Assembly: GCA_033764435.1 (NCBI GenBank)
Contig: JANRIX010000051.1
Location: 1-64,000 of the forward strand
Length of the DNA stretch: 64,000 nt
DNA from: JAEUMY01 sp033764435
GTDB taxonomy: Bacteria; Pseudomonadota; Gammaproteobacteria; Burkholderiales; Usitatibacteraceae
Direction: 5' to 3'
Part shown: piece after piece, positions 62,985 through 64,000 of the stretch
Layout: every line of letters starts with the position of its first letter
Position numbering within the stretch: the stretch's first letter is position 1
Made by a program: the position numbers and the translations under genes
Notes under the pieces: generated by a model
Seen by the model: the letters and a program-made list of their open reading frames with translations, nothing else
The model's database searches: none
What the model was told of the DNA's origin: nothing

Positions 62985-63589
62985 TGGCCCGGCAGGCGCT
63001 CCTGGCGCTGCGAATATTCGCAGTGGTCCTGCTCTCGGGACTTGTTGCCTGTACCGACAAGCCGGCCGCCTTCAATGCCATCGACATCACCGGCATCCAG
63101 GGCTATGGCACCGACTTTCGCCTCACCGATCACCATGGCAAGCCGCGTTCGTTGACCGAGTTTCGCGGAAAGGTGGTGGCGGTGTTCTTCGGCTTCACGC
63201 ACTGCCCGGACGTCTGTCCGACCACGCTCGCTGACATGCGAACCGTGATGGGGCAGCTGGGCGATGATGCCGGGCGATTGCAGGTTCTCTTTGTTTCCGT
63301 TGATCCGAAACGCGATACGCCAGAGGTCCTGTCCCGCTACGTCCCGTCTTTCCATCCATCGTTCCTGGGTTTGACTGGCACAGCCGATGCGGTGGCCAAG
63401 ACCGCGAGCGATTTCAAGATATTCGTGCGCGAGCAACCGGGCAAAACGCCGGAAACCTACACTGTCGATCACACCGCCGGCATGCTGGTGTTTGATCCGA
63501 AGGGCCGGCTGCGCCTCTTCGTCAACTACGGCATGCCGCCCGAGAAGATGACGCCGGATTTCAAACGTCTGATGAAGGAAAACCCATGA
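62981..63589 (+). CDS. SCO/SenC copper chaperone lipoprotein
   Basis: 202 residues. A signal with lipobox LVAC (about residue 24) anchors it outside the inner membrane. Copper motif FTHCPDVCPTTLADM and the distal His in YTVDHTAGMLV are present. It delivers copper to CuA of CoxB. The start is the GTG/ATG pair at the ctaB stop. A palindrome read LRIFAVVLL lies in the signal peptide. Confidence 0.95.
   Translation: MMARQALLALRIFAVVLLSGLVACTDKPAAFNAIDITGIQGYGTDFRLTDHHGKPRSLTEFRGKVVAVFFGFTHCPDVCPTTLADMRTVMGQLGDDAGRLQVLFVSVDPKRDTPEVLSRYVPSFHPSFLGLTGTADAVAKTASDFKIFVREQPGKTPETYTVDHTAGMLVFDPKGRLRLFVNYGMPPEKMTPDFKRLMKENP
63010..63021. repeat. GCGAATATTCGC palindrome in the SCO gene
   Basis: Perfect copy, extended to CTGCGAATATTCGCAG, in the signal-peptide codons. 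Confidence 0.95.
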
Positions 63590-63933
63590 GCATTCAGCGC
63601 TTTCACGTTGGCCCGCGCCTGTCGGAAATGGCGGTTCACGGCAACACCGTCTATCTCGCCGGGCAGGTTGCGGAGGACGGCTCCCAGGACATGGCCGGCC
63701 AGACGCGTCAGGTACTGGCCGCCATCGACAAGTTGCTCGCCGAGGCGGGAACGGACAAATCCCGCATTCTGTCCACGACCATCTTTGTCGCCGACATGGC
63801 CGAGTTTCCCGCCATGAATGCGGTGTGGGACGCCTGGGTCGTCCAGGGCCAGACGCCGCCGCGCGCCACCGTGCAGGCTCGCCTGGCGAAACCGGAATGG
63901 AAGGTCGAGATGCAGGTGATCGCGGCGAAGTAG
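63586..63933 (+). CDS. RidA-family protein
   Basis: 115 residues, ATGA overlap with the SCO gene. It shows VYLAGQVAEDGSQDMAGQTRQVLAAIDKLLAEAG, the Rid core, and ends PPRATVQARLAKPEWKVEMQVIA. The RidA arginine needed for imine hydrolysis lies in PPRATVQ. It may deaminate reactive enamines. Its link to the cox genes is only position. Confidence 0.9.
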   Translation: MSIQRFHVGPRLSEMAVHGNTVYLAGQVAEDGSQDMAGQTRQVLAAIDKLLAEAGTDKSRILSTTIFVADMAEFPAMNAVWDAWVVQGQTPPRATVQARLAKPEWKVEMQVIAAK

Positions 63934-63968
63934 CCTGCGATCATCGTGTAGAAAGCAAAACGGGCCTT

Positions 63969-63977
63969 GCGAATATT
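63969..63977. repeat. Truncated palindrome near the right edge
   Basis: GCGAATATT followed by GTG, preceded by CCTT as in several full copies. It looks like a decayed copy. The remaining right-edge DNA (63934-64000) has no gene I can support. Confidence 0.4.
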
Positions 63978-64000
63978 GTGCTGGCATCGCTAGGGCGATG

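Overview
The window looks like one contiguous stretch of a G+C-rich betaproteobacterial chromosome (I estimate about 63% G+C by eye). The pointers are: elongation factor P with Arg32 beside the arginine rhamnosyltransferase EarP; the order hemA-prfA-prmC-grxD; the order pilB-pilC-pilD-coaE-zapD-yacG; and a coxB-coxA-cox11-coxC / SURF1-ctaA-ctaB-SCO aa3-oxidase cluster with the small DUF2244, DUF2970 and DUF2909 proteins usual in that class. I see no rRNA, tRNA, CRISPR array, prophage or transposase.

Layout. 1-5.2 kb: an exported methyltransferase, a TPR-PAS-GGDEF diguanylate cyclase, efp/earP and a small sirohydrochlorin chelatase. 5.36-16.0 kb: nitrate assimilation (NasT, NrtABC-type transporter, NirBD, NasA, siroheme methylase). 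It is preceded by a sigma-54-type promoter, two ANTAR-type hexaloop RNA hairpins and an overlapping terminator. 16-33 kb: an accessory mixture with an Lrp regulator, two dehydrogenases, cystathionine beta-lyase, a secreted TPR-CHAT protein, a fructosamine-kinase/M20-peptidase fusion, KatG and an ECF sigma factor operon. 33-42.3 kb: oxyanion and metal uptake, namely a FecCD/FecE-type pair without a binding protein, a ModE-PBP regulator, tungstate TupBCA, molybdate ModABC and a ModE-like repressor. 42.2-48.4 kb: hemA-prfA-prmC-grxD, an FeS-type photolyase and a periplasmic glutathione peroxidase. 48.4-54 kb: type IV pilus assembly and prepilin peptidase. 54-64 kb: cytochrome c oxidase structural, assembly and heme A genes.

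The genes connect. NasA needs molybdenum cofactor, served by ModABC and possibly other transporters here. NirB needs siroheme, served by the CobA-type methylase and the CbiX/SirB-type chelatase. NasT is the expected reader of the leader RNA in front of nrtA.

The most unusual signal is a 12-bp palindrome, GCGAATATTCGC, present 24 times without mismatch, 19 of them inside genes and in all three possible readings (RIFA, ANIR, EYS). Chance expectation is far below one copy. Copies are absent from a 14-kb block of core pilus and oxidase genes. In metC a 28-codon palindromic element appears to have inserted exactly into one such site. Together these suggest an undescribed highly iterated palindrome system in this lineage.
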